From NCBI RefSeq assembly GCF_015679185.1, contig NZ_CP064939.1, positions 2,294,001-2,358,000 of the forward strand: a stretch of DNA of 64,000 bases. Reading direction: 5' to 3'. The translations under genes were made by a program, and so were the position numbers. The stretch is from Pedobacter endophyticus. GTDB taxonomy: Bacteria; Bacteroidota; Bacteroidia; Sphingobacteriales; Sphingobacteriaceae. Positions 19,937 to 28,308 of this stretch are shown piece by piece; position 1 is the first letter of the stretch, and every line of letters begins with the position of its first letter. Below the pieces are notes generated by a model, which was not told where the DNA came from, ran no database searches, and saw only the letters and a list, made by a program, of their open reading frames with translations.

Positions 19937-20299
19937 TTAGTTTTGAGTTGTTTCTTGTAATTTACTATCTACAATCAGCGTTACGTGGTTAGAACGTTTA
20001 CGAATTCTATATCCACGGCCTTGAGGAGCTGGACGTAAGCGTTTTAACTGACGGCCACCGTCAACCATAATTGTTTTAACAAAAAGTTGACTTTCTTCAG
20101 GGCGAGCACCTTCATTTTTTGATTCCCAGTTTTTGATGGCAGATAATAATAATTTCTCAACTCTTATTGCTGCTTCTTTATTGGTAAACTTTAAAATGCT
20201 TAATGCTTTTTCTACACGTTCACCTCTGATAAGATCTACAACCAAACGCATCTTACGCGGTGAGGTTGGACAATTGTTTAATTTTGCTATTGCTTCCAT
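19937..20299 (-). CDS. rplV: 50S ribosomal protein L22
   Basis: 120 residues. It carries [20 protein letters not shown] and the long hairpin [20 protein letters not shown], which lines the exit tunnel and is where macrolide-resistance changes occur; no obvious insertion or deletion is seen. It is 7 bases after rpsS. Confidence 0.98.
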   Translation of the reverse strand: MEAIAKLNNCPTSPRKMRLVVDLIRGERVEKALSILKFTNKEAAIRVEKLLLSAIKNWESKNEGARPEESQLFVKTIMVDGGRQLKRLRPAPQGRGYRIRKRSNHVTLIVDSKLQETTQN

Positions 20300-20306
20300 T
20301 GTCTAA

Positions 20307-20573
20307 TTATTTTTTCTTTTCAGCGTGTCCTCTGAATGTTCTGGTTGGAGCAAATTCTCCCAACTTGTGACCAACCATGTTTTCTGTAACGTACACTGGT
20401 ATAAATTTGTTACCGTTGTGTACTGCAAATGTATGACCTACGAAATCTGGTGAGATCATCGATCTACGAGACCAAGTTTTGATTACAGTTCTTTTGCCTG
20501 AATCATTCATAGAGCTAACTTTTTTCTCTACGTTATGGTCAATATAAGGTCCTTTTTTTATCGAACGAGCCAT
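20307..20573 (-). CDS. rpsS: 30S ribosomal protein S19
   Basis: 88 residues: [61 protein letters not shown]19 forms the small-subunit head with S13. Its start overlaps the rplB stop by one base. Confidence 0.98.
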   Translation of the reverse strand: MARSIKKGPYIDHNVEKKVSSMNDSGKRTVIKTWSRRSMISPDFVGHTFAVHNGNKFIPVYVTENMVGHKLGEFAPTRTFRGHAEKKK

Positions 20574-21397
20574 TATTTCTTCCTTCTCTCTATGATGTAA
20601 CGATTAGAATATTTTTTAAGTTCTCTGGTTTTGTAGCCTTTAGCTAAAACACCATTTCTTGAACGTGGGTGACCACCTGATGATCTACCTTCACCACCAC
20701 CCATTGGGTGATCTACTGGGTTCATCGCTACCGGTCTAGTTCTCGGACGACGGCCCAACCAACGTTTACGACCAGCTTTACCTAATACTTCGTTTGCGTG
20801 ATCTGAGTTAGATACAGCACCGATAGTAGCCAGACAAGAAGTCAAGATTAAACGGGTTTCGCCTGAAGGCATTTTCAAGGTAGCATATTTACCATCGCGG
20901 GCAGCTAATTGTGCGTAAGCACCTGCACTACGAGCTAATTGTGCTCCTTTTCCAGGGTGAATCTCCACGTTGTGGATGATAGAACCTAACGGAATGTTCG
21001 ATAATTTTAAAGTGTTACCTACTTCTGGTGCTGCTTTATCGCCCGATAATAATACCGAACCAACTTGCAATCCTTCTGGAGCAATGATGTAACGCTTCTC
21101 GCCATCTGCATAATGTAATAATGCGATGCGGGCAGTACGGTTTGGATCGTATTCAATAGTTGCTACTGTTGCAGGAATATCGAATTTATCGCGTTTGAAG
21201 TCGATTAAACGATACGATTTTTTATGACCACCGCCCATGTAGCGCATAGTCATTTTACCTGTATTGTTACGTCCACCAGACTTTTTTGATGATACAACCA
21301 ATGATTTTTCGGGCTTGGTTGCTGTAATCTCCGTAAAACTAGCACCAACTCTGAAGCGGGTACCTGGAGTAACTGGTTTAAATTTTCTTAAGCCCAT
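20573..21397 (-). CDS. rplB: 50S ribosomal protein L2
   Basis: 274 residues, full length. Landmarks are [20 protein letters not shown], the SH3-like domain, and the C-terminal [20 protein letters not shown], which contains the conserved His near the peptidyl-transferase centre. It starts 20 bases after rplW. Confidence 0.98.
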   Translation of the reverse strand: MGLRKFKPVTPGTRFRVGASFTEITATKPEKSLVVSSKKSGGRNNTGKMTMRYMGGGHKKSYRLIDFKRDKFDIPATVATIEYDPNRTARIALLHYADGEKRYIIAPEGLQVGSVLLSGDKAAPEVGNTLKLSNIPLGSIIHNVEIHPGKGAQLARSAGAYAQLAARDGKYATLKMPSGETRLILTSCLATIGAVSNSDHANEVLGKAGRKRWLGRRPRTRPVAMNPVDHPMGGGEGRSSGGHPRSRNGVLAKGYKTRELKKYSNRYIIERRKK

Positions 21398-21417
21398 AGT
21401 TATAATTAATAATTAAA

Positions 21418-21708
21418 TTAAAGATTTGCGTAATAATCTATTGTTTCACCAGCTTTTAAGGTTACAATAGCTTTTTTGTATTTAGGGCTACGGCCTGATA
21501 CAAAACCTGCTTTAGTGTAACGAGATTTAGCTTTTCCATCAACAACCATTGTATTTACTGAAACGATGGTTACACCGTACATTTTTTCGATAGCTGTTTT
21601 GATTTGAATTTTGTTAGCCTTGTGGTTAACGCTAAAGGTGAAACGGTTACCTTTTTCAGTTAAAGCTGAAGCTTTTTCGGTTAATATTGGTTTTTTTAAG
21701 ATTTCCAT
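21418..21708 (-). CDS. rplW: 50S ribosomal protein L23
   Basis: 96 residues from MEILKKPILTEKASALTEKG. The frame extends four codons further to a TTG inside rplD, but the ATG at 21708, one base after the rplD stop, fits the family and the spacing. L23 is the docking site for trigger factor and SRP at the tunnel exit. Confidence 0.97.
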   Translation of the reverse strand: MEILKKPILTEKASALTEKGNRFTFSVNHKANKIQIKTAIEKMYGVTIVSVNTMVVDGKAKSRYTKAGFVSGRSPKYKKAIVTLKAGETIDYYANL

Positions 21709-21709
21709 A

Positions 21710-22339
21710 TTATTTGGCAAATGCCTCCTCCAAAGTTTTAACAGAATCAGCAGTTAACACAAGTACGCCAGCGTTTAATACATCATAAGTATTTAAATCT
21801 GCTGCAGATATTACTTTAGTTTTCTGAACGTTTCTGCTTGATAAATAGATATTATTGTTTTGTGCAGGTAAAACCAACAAAGTTTTTTGCGTACCTACGT
21901 TTAACGCAGCTAATAAACTTGTATAGTTTTTAGTTTTAACAGTATCGAAGTTGAAATCTTCTAAAACTACCACGTTGTTATCTTTTGCTTTGTAAGCTAA
22001 AGCAGATTTACGTGCTAATGATTTTAATTTCTTGTTCAATTTAAAACTATAATCACGTGGCTGAGGACCGAAAACACGACCACCACCATTAAATAATGGA
22101 GATTTAATGCTACCGGCACGGGCACCACCTGTACCTTTTTGTTTGTATAGTTTACGGGTAGAACCTGCAATCTCGTTACGTTGTTTAGATTTGTGAGTAC
22201 CTTGACGTTGGTTAGCCAAATACTGTTTTACATCTAAATAAATCGCGTGGTCGTTAGGTTCGATACCAAATACCGATTCAGGAAGTTGCACCTTGGCACC
22301 TGTTTCTTTACCTGAAATGTTTAATACTTTAACTTCCAT
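21710..22339 (-). CDS. rplD: 50S ribosomal protein L4
   Basis: 209 residues. The extended loop [20 protein letters not shown] reaches the tunnel constriction with L22; [19 protein letters not shown] follows. In E. coli L4 represses the S10 operon through a leader; whether that holds here is unknown. It starts 4 bases after rplC. Confidence 0.98.
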   Translation of the reverse strand: MEVKVLNISGKETGAKVQLPESVFGIEPNDHAIYLDVKQYLANQRQGTHKSKQRNEIAGSTRKLYKQKGTGGARAGSIKSPLFNGGGRVFGPQPRDYSFKLNKKLKSLARKSALAYKAKDNNVVVLEDFNFDTVKTKNYTSLLAALNVGTQKTLLVLPAQNNNIYLSSRNVQKTKVISAADLNTYDVLNAGVLVLTADSVKTLEEAFAK

Positions 22340-22343
22340 CTGA

Positions 22344-22964
22344 TTACTTGTCTAAGATTACGTAAGAACCTTTAGCTCCTGGAACGGAACCACTAACTAC
22401 TAATAAGTTTTGATCGGCATAAATTTTCAATACTTGTAAGTTTTGAATTTTCACCCTGTCGCCACCTGTTCTTCCAGCCATGCGCATTCCTTTGAATACA
22501 CGTGAAGGGAATGATGATGCTCCCAATGAACCCGGGGCACGTAAACGGTTATGCTGACCGTGAGTCTGCATACCAACACCGGCAAATCCGTGGCGTTTCA
22601 CAACACCTTGAAAACCTTTACCTTTTGAGGTACCTACAACATCAACAAAATCGCCTTCTGCGAACGCATCAACAGTTACCACATCACCTAAATTAAGTTC
22701 AGTTGTAAATGTTGAATCGAATTCTACCAGCTTGCGTTTTGGAGTTGTGTTTGCTTTCGCGAAATGGCCTTTTAACGGTTGAGTTGTGTTTTTCTCTTTT
22801 TTCTCATCGTAACCCAATTGGATTGATGAATACCCGTCTTTTTCTTCGGTCTTTACTTGTGTAACTACACAAGGCCCAGCTTCGATTACAGTACATGGAA
22901 TGTTTCTTCCGTCTGCATCGAAAATACTGGTCATTCCTACTTTTTTTCCAATAATTCCTGACAT
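22344..22964 (-). CDS. rplC: 50S ribosomal protein L3
   Basis: 206 residues from [20 protein letters not shown]; the frame is open 16 codons upstream but this is the family start. The segment [23 protein letters not shown] includes the Gln-containing loop near the peptidyl-transferase centre. It is the first gene of this transcription unit: rpsJ, which normally precedes it, is 16.7 kb away, and a strong promoter lies about 80 bases upstream. Confidence 0.97.
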   Translation of the reverse strand: MSGIIGKKVGMTSIFDADGRNIPCTVIEAGPCVVTQVKTEEKDGYSSIQLGYDEKKEKNTTQPLKGHFAKANTTPKRKLVEFDSTFTTELNLGDVVTVDAFAEGDFVDVVGTSKGKGFQGVVKRHGFAGVGMQTHGQHNRLRAPGSLGASSFPSRVFKGMRMAGRTGGDRVKIQNLQVLKIYADQNLLVVSGSVPGAKGSYVILDK

Positions 22965-22989
22965 TTTATCTTTTCTTTTTAACACCCAT

Positions 22990-23007
22990 CGAAGCAGTAG
23001 GGCTTCG
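22990..23007 (-). promoter_or_regulatory. Hairpin in the rplC leader
   Basis: CGAAGC (22990-22995) and GCTTCG (23002-23007) form a perfect six-pair stem with a six-base loop in the ~70-base leader between the predicted start site and the L3 ATG. A second small stem (CCC-TTTC-GGG) lies near 23030. It could take part in r-protein feedback, but this is inference. Confidence 0.4.
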
Positions 23008-23042
23008 TTCAAGGTGGTTGTTCAATCCCCCGAAAGGGACGG

Positions 23043-23073
23043 CAAAGATAGGCAAGAATTATTAATTTTCAAA
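23043..23073 (-). promoter_or_regulatory. Bacteroidota-type promoter of the S10-spc-alpha superoperon
   Basis: On the minus strand TTTG (23070-23073), a 19-base spacer and TATCTTTG (23043-23050) match the primary-sigma consensus TTTG-N19-TAnnTTTG. The predicted start is near 23036, giving a leader of about 72 bases to the rplC ATG. Confidence 0.8.
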
Positions 23074-23604
23074 TAGTTAGCGAAATATTTTTTAACTATT
23101 TTTGATTTTTATTCATAGGTGTTAAAGGGATCATGATTTTATTACTTTAAAGGCTTGTTTTTTCGTAAAATCATGCTGGTTTTCAAATAAATTGCTGATA
23201 GGATGGGATTTAGGTAGCGCACGCATTGTAAGACGTTTATTTTGCGTTTAAACAAGTGCCTACGAGACTAATATTTAGGGGTTTATCATTATTAAAAGCA
23301 GCCAAAGCAGTAGCAATTGGTTAGTCATTTCAGCTCTTCCCACACGTACGGAATTGAAGCGTTGCTCCTTTGCCTCTAGGCTAAGTGGCTTGGTCTCTCG
23401 TCTGGCGCAAGCATCTCGCTTGTGCCCATCCAAAGTTAAGGACAAAATGATAGAACATTGTCACCCTGAGCGGAGTCGAAGGGCAGATGTTAATGGTTTT
23501 ATCCAATAAAAAAGGTCTTCGACTCCGCTCAGACTGACACCGACCGGGCTTAACTAAACGACATTGGCAGGACAATCGGCATTGCAATGACGAAAAACTA
23601 ACCT
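23074..23604. other. Gene-free spacer upstream of rplC
   Basis: No credible ORF on either strand. AT-rich near the rplC promoter; further away it carries one dispersed palindrome (23459-23539). Confidence 0.6.
23459..23539. repeat. TGTCA...TGACA palindrome (stray copy)
   Basis: Left arm TGTCACCCTGAGCGGAGTCG begins at 23459; right arm CTTCGACTCCGCTCAGACTG ends with TGACA at 23539. The arms match those of the array at 58.8-59.4 kb. The loop is longer (about 35 bases), and its right side ATAAAAAAGG precedes the right arm as it does at the end of the GIY-YIG gene at 59.7 kb. Confidence 0.85.
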
Positions 23605-24216
23605 CTACCTACCGCGGGCATCATCCCATCTGTTCCTTTCGTCCTGAAGCTCTCGGGCAAGTCTCATTTCCTTGTCCTTTGCCTTCACCTTGTGCGCCTG
23701 AAACTCATCGGCCACTTCCTGGTAAAGCTGCGTTCGGTAAGTAGCTTCCCTCCTATACTTTCCAGATTGGAAAATTACAATGGCCAGCCCGGCTGCCAAT
23801 ACAATTATAATTGCCCAGACAATGGTGTTGTAAGTTCCTTTATCAAAAGAGATTCCTAAAAACTTAATCTCATTTACCGATGCTGTTGCACTTGCCAACG
23901 AGTTTTCCTTTCCCGAAACTTCGCCTTTTAAACTCGCTATATTATCGCTTTGTGTCTTTATTTCCTGTTGTGCTTCCTGCAATTGCTTGCGTTCTTTCTT
24001 CAAAGTATCATTCACACTTTTCCAAAGTGCCGATAGCCTTGAGGGATTAATCAGCCTGGCGCCATACAGGCTTTTTGATTTTCTTAACATGAACTCATAC
24101 TGTCCTTTTAACGATGGATCAGTATTTTTCGTGGTATCTGGCATAACTTGTCCAAATGCAACGTTTAAAAATAGCATAGCGCCTAAAAACAATAGGGTGT
24201 GTTTAATTTTCTGCAT
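23605..24216 (-). CDS. Secreted/membrane coiled-coil protein of unknown function
   Basis: 203 residues: signal peptide (about 1-22, ending NVAFG|Q), then a region KSLYGARLINPSRLSALWKS, a Lys/Glu/Gln-rich coiled coil (about 70-115), one membrane helix (about 128-150, WAIIIVLAAGLAIVIF), and a charged helical tail rich in Arg/Lys/Glu. The layout is a periplasmic coiled coil joined to a cytoplasmic one by a membrane span. I recognise no enzymatic domain. It is divergent from the prephenate dehydrogenase gene 84 bases away. Confidence 0.75.
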   Translation of the reverse strand: MQKIKHTLLFLGAMLFLNVAFGQVMPDTTKNTDPSLKGQYEFMLRKSKSLYGARLINPSRLSALWKSVNDTLKKERKQLQEAQQEIKTQSDNIASLKGEVSGKENSLASATASVNEIKFLGISFDKGTYNTIVWAIIIVLAAGLAIVIFQSGKYRREATYRTQLYQEVADEFQAHKVKAKDKEMRLARELQDERNRWDDARGR

Positions 24217-24300
24217 AGTTTAAATATAGGTGTTAGATTGTAAAACTACATTTTTATACATTTTATTATAAATTAAATTGCGATAGGTTACATTTGTTTC

Positions 24301-25557
24301 ATGCAAATAGGAATTATTGGTTTGGGCGATATGGGCAAATTGTATGCGCTATCGTTTGTAAACGCAGGTTATAAGGTGTGCGGAGCAGACATGCCGCTAC
24401 GTTTTTCGGATTTGAAAAATGAACTGGAGCCTAAGGGAATTGAGGTGCTGGTTGATGGCCATGAGGTTGCCCGAAAATCTGACTTTATAATTTATTGCGT
24501 AGAAGCCGAAAAAATCGACGAGGTGGTCTCTACTTTTGCACGTTCAACAAAATATGGTGCTATTGTAGCTGGCCAAACTTCTGTTAAACACCCCGAAATT
24601 GCTGCTTTTGAGAAACATTTACCCGAAGATACGCAGATTGTAACCTGCCATTCGCTTCATGGGCCCGCCTTTAGCCCCGTTGGCCAAACTTTGGTTGTGG
24701 TTCGGCACCGCGCAACAGACAGCGTTTACGCTGAGGCTTTGGAAGTTTATAAATCGTTAGGCTCGCTAATCATAGAAATGGACGATTACCGGGAGCACGA
24801 CAAGATTGTAGCTGATACGCAGGCGGTTACGCATATGGGCTTCGAAAGCATGGGCTCTGCATGGAAAAACGCTGGCTTTTTCCCATGGGATAACCCTGCT
24901 TATGCGGGAGGAATCGATAACGTGAAGATCTTAACCACGTTGAGGATATTCAGTTACAAATCGCACATTTATGCTGGCCTGGCCATTTTAAATCCTTATG
25001 CCCAAAAGCAGGTGAAATATTATGCACAGGCAGAGTCTGAATTATTTAAGATGATGATTTGCGAGAACGAGGCCGAATTTAGAGAGAAAATATATGCTGC
25101 CCGCGATTTCGTTTTTCATGAAAGCAGAACGCTGTTATTGTTGGATGATAAGATTATGAAAGAATTTAGTCTGTCTGATGCCAATCATAATCAAAAACCA
25201 AATTCGCACCTCAGTTTGTTGAGTATGGTTTACGCCTGGTATAAAATGGGCGTAAATCCTTACGATAATCTCATTTGCCAAACGCCGCCTTTTAAGCTCC
25301 GGTTAGGCATCGCCGAATACCTATTCAAAAATGAGGAAATGTTAGAAGAATCGATCACAACAGCCTTGTACGATAAATCTATCCGGGGCGACGATTTGGA
25401 GTTTCATACCGCGGTGCACGAGTGGGCCTCGATTATCGGCTACGGCGATTTAAAAGGCTACAAAGAACATTTCGAAGCTGCAAAATCGTTTTTTGCCAAT
25501 CGATTAAATGATGGACGTGCCAAAAGCGCCGAGATGATTACAAGGTTGGGGAAGTGA
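24301..25557 (+). CDS. tyrA: Prephenate dehydrogenase, fungal TYR1-like type
   Basis: 418 residues. The Rossmann motif IGIIGLGDMGKLYA is at residues 3-16. Central motifs GQTSVKHPEIAAFEKHLPED, CHSLHGP, EEHDK-like REHDKIVADTQAVTHMGF, and NSHLSLLSMVYAWYKMGVNP closely resemble my recollection of yeast TYR1 along its entire length, much more than the usual ~280-residue bacterial TyrA. The enzyme oxidatively decarboxylates prephenate to 4-hydroxyphenylpyruvate in tyrosine synthesis. It stands alone, not in an aro operon. A TACATTTG box (24289-24296) lies just before the ATG but would imply an almost leaderless mRNA. Confidence 0.85.
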   Translation: MQIGIIGLGDMGKLYALSFVNAGYKVCGADMPLRFSDLKNELEPKGIEVLVDGHEVARKSDFIIYCVEAEKIDEVVSTFARSTKYGAIVAGQTSVKHPEIAAFEKHLPEDTQIVTCHSLHGPAFSPVGQTLVVVRHRATDSVYAEALEVYKSLGSLIIEMDDYREHDKIVADTQAVTHMGFESMGSAWKNAGFFPWDNPAYAGGIDNVKILTTLRIFSYKSHIYAGLAILNPYAQKQVKYYAQAESELFKMMICENEAEFREKIYAARDFVFHESRTLLLLDDKIMKEFSLSDANHNQKPNSHLSLLSMVYAWYKMGVNPYDNLICQTPPFKLRLGIAEYLFKNEEMLEESITTALYDKSIRGDDLEFHTAVHEWASIIGYGDLKGYKEHFEAAKSFFANRLNDGRAKSAEMITRLGK

Positions 25558-26154
25558 AGGAGGTTTGGAGTGGGGAGTTTGGAGTTTGGAGTCGGGAGTT
25601 TGGAGTCTCAAGTCCCAAGTCATGTCAGGGATACTTTGTCAGGCCGAGCGGAGTCGAAGCCTATTAAAATGGCCTTTCGAATCCGCTTGAGGTAACGGCT
25701 TATAAAGTATTCGGGGGTGACAGGCACTATACCTGAAGCAAAAGTTAAACCAGGAGAATAGAACAAGGCAACTTTATTTCTGCCTCACAATTAAAGGCTG
25801 AGACCAGCAAATGGCAGTTGTATGGAGTAAGCTTGCGAGTTTAGCATTAAGAAAAGCTTTCCGATAAAGTGCCGAAGATTCATAAAAATATGCATCAAGA
25901 ATATAGGCTTGCTAAAAGATGGTAGCTAAAACCCTGTACATCTATCTTCCGCAATCTAATCGTTACGCCAGTAAATAATCAACCCTGAATTTATTAAAAT
26001 CGAACATGGCTAAGCGGCTCATTCAATAAATTATTCATCGTATTCTATTTTAAGTTTAATATATTTCCTACATTTAGTATAATCTCCTTATTGTTATACA
26101 CGATCTTAATTAAAATAAATTTAATTCGTAGACACTTGCATTAACACTTGGGGT
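25558..26154. other. Gene-free spacer between tyrA and the ECF sigma gene
   Basis: Begins with GGAGTTTGGAGT-type simple words (25561-25620), then a decayed TGTCA-family palindrome (25637-25695). The remainder shows no credible ORF. It presumably contains the promoter of the sigma gene at 26155, which I could not assign. Confidence 0.6.
25637..25695. repeat. Degenerate TGTCA-family palindrome
   Basis: Left arm TGTCAGGCCGAGCGGAGTCG is well preserved; the right arm TTCGAATCCGCTTGAGGTAA has several changes. Same family as 58.8 kb. Confidence 0.7.
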
Positions 26155-26742
26155 ATGAATAGTATAAGTTCCTTAACTGATGATAAACTATTGGGTTTAT
26201 TAAAAACGAAAGATCATAAAGCATTTGATGAATTGTATAATCGCTATTGGGCAGTATTGTTCTTACATGCAGGCAGACTATTAAAAAGTGATGCTGAAGC
26301 TGCAGATATCGTTCAAGACTTATTCACTGGCTTATGGTTAAAAGCAGCCACAATAGAAATCAAAGTTTCCCTTTCTTTGTACTTGTACACAGCAACCCGC
26401 AACAAGGTTCTCGATCGGATTAGACAAAAAAAAACATCAAGTGACTACCTTGCTTCGATAAACGAGTTTATAGAAAAAGGATATGTACCAACAGACTATA
26501 GGATAAGAGAGAAGGAACTATCCATAATTATAGAAAATGAATTAAACGCTCTTCCTGCCAAAATGCGCAAAGTGTTTGTGCTCAGCCGCAAGAAAAATTT
26601 ATCGTACTCACAAATTGCTACACATTTAAAGGTTAGTGAACATACCGTTAAAAGCCAAATTAGCAATGCGTTAAGAGTTTTAAGATCAAAAATTAAACCC
26701 AGCTCTTACTGGCTTTTTTACTTGATTAATCTTTTTAATTAA
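26155..26742 (+). CDS. ECF sigma factor (FecI/Bacteroidetes sigma-70 family)
   Basis: 195 residues. Region 2 lies at about 20-90 (FDELYNRYWAVLFLHAGRLL, EAADIVQDLFTGLW) and region 4 at about 120-180 (LPAKMRKVFVLSRKKNLSYS, then SEHTVKSQISNALR helix-turn-helix). It is followed by a FecR-type anti-sigma gene and a SusC with an STN domain, the standard trans-envelope signalling set: substrate at the outer-membrane receptor releases the sigma factor through FecR. A 211-base gap precedes fecR. Confidence 0.93.
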   Translation: MNSISSLTDDKLLGLLKTKDHKAFDELYNRYWAVLFLHAGRLLKSDAEAADIVQDLFTGLWLKAATIEIKVSLSLYLYTATRNKVLDRIRQKKTSSDYLASINEFIEKGYVPTDYRIREKELSIIIENELNALPAKMRKVFVLSRKKNLSYSQIATHLKVSEHTVKSQISNALRVLRSKIKPSSYWLFYLINLFN

Positions 26743-26953
26743 GTAAAACCCCTAAACTTAGCTTATCCTCACCGCAAATATTTTGCGAATTAAATTAGAA
26801 CAGCCGCCCGAAGTTTAAAGCCTTAAACAACAAACAGCTTATTATCAGGAACTTATCTTGATGACAGAAGAAAAAGATTAAATTTTTAACATTTATCTCA
26901 TACTTGCGTAACGATCAAACGTCTTACATACAATTGAGCCAGAATCTATCTTC

Positions 26954-28117
26954 ATGAACCAAATCGAATTTCAATCTTTATTAGAAAGATATAACAACGG
27001 AAAGTGTAGTTCCGAAGAGCTAGCTTTATTAGAAAACTGGTACAACTCGTTCGGAGAGAAGAATAAAATTAATTCTATTTCCGAGGATGACTTCATATTA
27101 TATCAAAAATTGATTTGGAAAAATGTAAATGGTAAATTAAACCTAATGCCCAACCAACAACAGCATAAAAGGTTAACACTTTGGGCTCAATACTCCATAG
27201 CGGCATCGCTGTTCTTAATCATCAGTTTTGGAATTTATTATTCAATAAAATGGAAATCTTCTAATACGGAGATGCAAATGGCGAAATCGGATGTAAAGGT
27301 AAAAGACGATTTACCGCCTGCCAGTAATAAGGCCGAGTTAGTTCTATCTAACGGCAAGGTAATTAGCCTGGAAAATGCCGACCCCGGACTTGTTGCTACC
27401 GAAGGCGATGTGCGTGTAGAGAAAAGCGGCGAAAGTATTATAAGTTACAAACAAGGCAATAGCGATGCTACTGTAAACAACAATGCAACTGCCTATAACA
27501 CGATAAGAACACCAAACGGTGGAAAATGGCCTGCTATTGAATTGCCTGACGGCACAAAGGTGATTTTGGATGCCGGCTCTTCGATTACTTTTCCGGTTAG
27601 TTTTAGCAAAGAGCGTAAAGTGAATATTACCGGGCAGGCTTATTTCTCGGTGATACACAATTCAAAAAAGCCATTTTTGGTAAGTGTTCAAGGGATCACC
27701 ATCGAAGATTTGGGAACCGAATTTAATGTGAATGCTTACAACGACGATTTGAGCGTTAAAACTACGCTGACAGAAGGGGCAGTGAAGGTAAGTCTGGGTA
27801 ATCAGCACAGCAATATTAAACCAGGACAGCAAGTTTTAGCCAGTAATAATAAGCTGATAACAAAAGAAGTAGATATTGAAGAGGTAATTGCCTGGAAAAA
27901 AGGCTTGTTTCAGTTTAACCATACGGCTATCGATGTCGTCATGCGGCAAATATCGAGGTGGTACGATGTTGATATTGTATTTAAAGAAAATGTAGCCAAC
28001 CTCACCTTTACCGGTAATATTTCCAGAAATTTAAAATTATCTCGCTCGCTTGAAATGCTCAGTGTTACAGGATTGGTTTTTAAAATGGAAGGGAAGAGAA
28101 TAGTAGTGAGCAACTAA
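26954..28117 (+). CDS. FecR-type anti-sigma factor
   Basis: 387 residues. The cytoplasmic N-terminal ~70 residues bind the sigma factor; one membrane helix is at about 75-97 (LWAQYSIAASLFLIISFGIY). The periplasmic FecR domain lies at about 190-285 (TPNGGKWPAIELPDGTKVIL, VEVEGEAYF-like NITGQAYFSV, and GTEFNVNAY), and a DUF4974-type C-terminal domain at about 315-385. It relays the signal from the STN domain of the downstream SusC protein to the sigma factor. Confidence 0.93.
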   Translation: MNQIEFQSLLERYNNGKCSSEELALLENWYNSFGEKNKINSISEDDFILYQKLIWKNVNGKLNLMPNQQQHKRLTLWAQYSIAASLFLIISFGIYYSIKWKSSNTEMQMAKSDVKVKDDLPPASNKAELVLSNGKVISLENADPGLVATEGDVRVEKSGESIISYKQGNSDATVNNNATAYNTIRTPNGGKWPAIELPDGTKVILDAGSSITFPVSFSKERKVNITGQAYFSVIHNSKKPFLVSVQGITIEDLGTEFNVNAYNDDLSVKTTLTEGAVKVSLGNQHSNIKPGQQVLASNNKLITKEVDIEEVIAWKKGLFQFNHTAIDVVMRQISRWYDVDIVFKENVANLTFTGNISRNLKLSRSLEMLSVTGLVFKMEGKRIVVSN

Positions 28118-28308
28118 TTATCGACACCTTATTCGTTAACCTAAAATAAAAATCTATGAATGACTAAATGAAAGATAAACCGAGGTTGAAAAATCGGAAA
28201 GTGCGCCAACACTTCCCGATAAAAGCTTGAGTCAACCTACCTGTTTTGTATGAACTAGAACAGGTAAATGAAGAATTGTAAGTTAATACGTACTAACCCA
28301 AACCAAAT

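Noticed and set aside
23605..24216. Annotation as a tRNA methyltransferase
   Set aside because: The protein is a signal peptide, coiled coils and one membrane helix; no SAM-binding or TrmD-like motif is visible.
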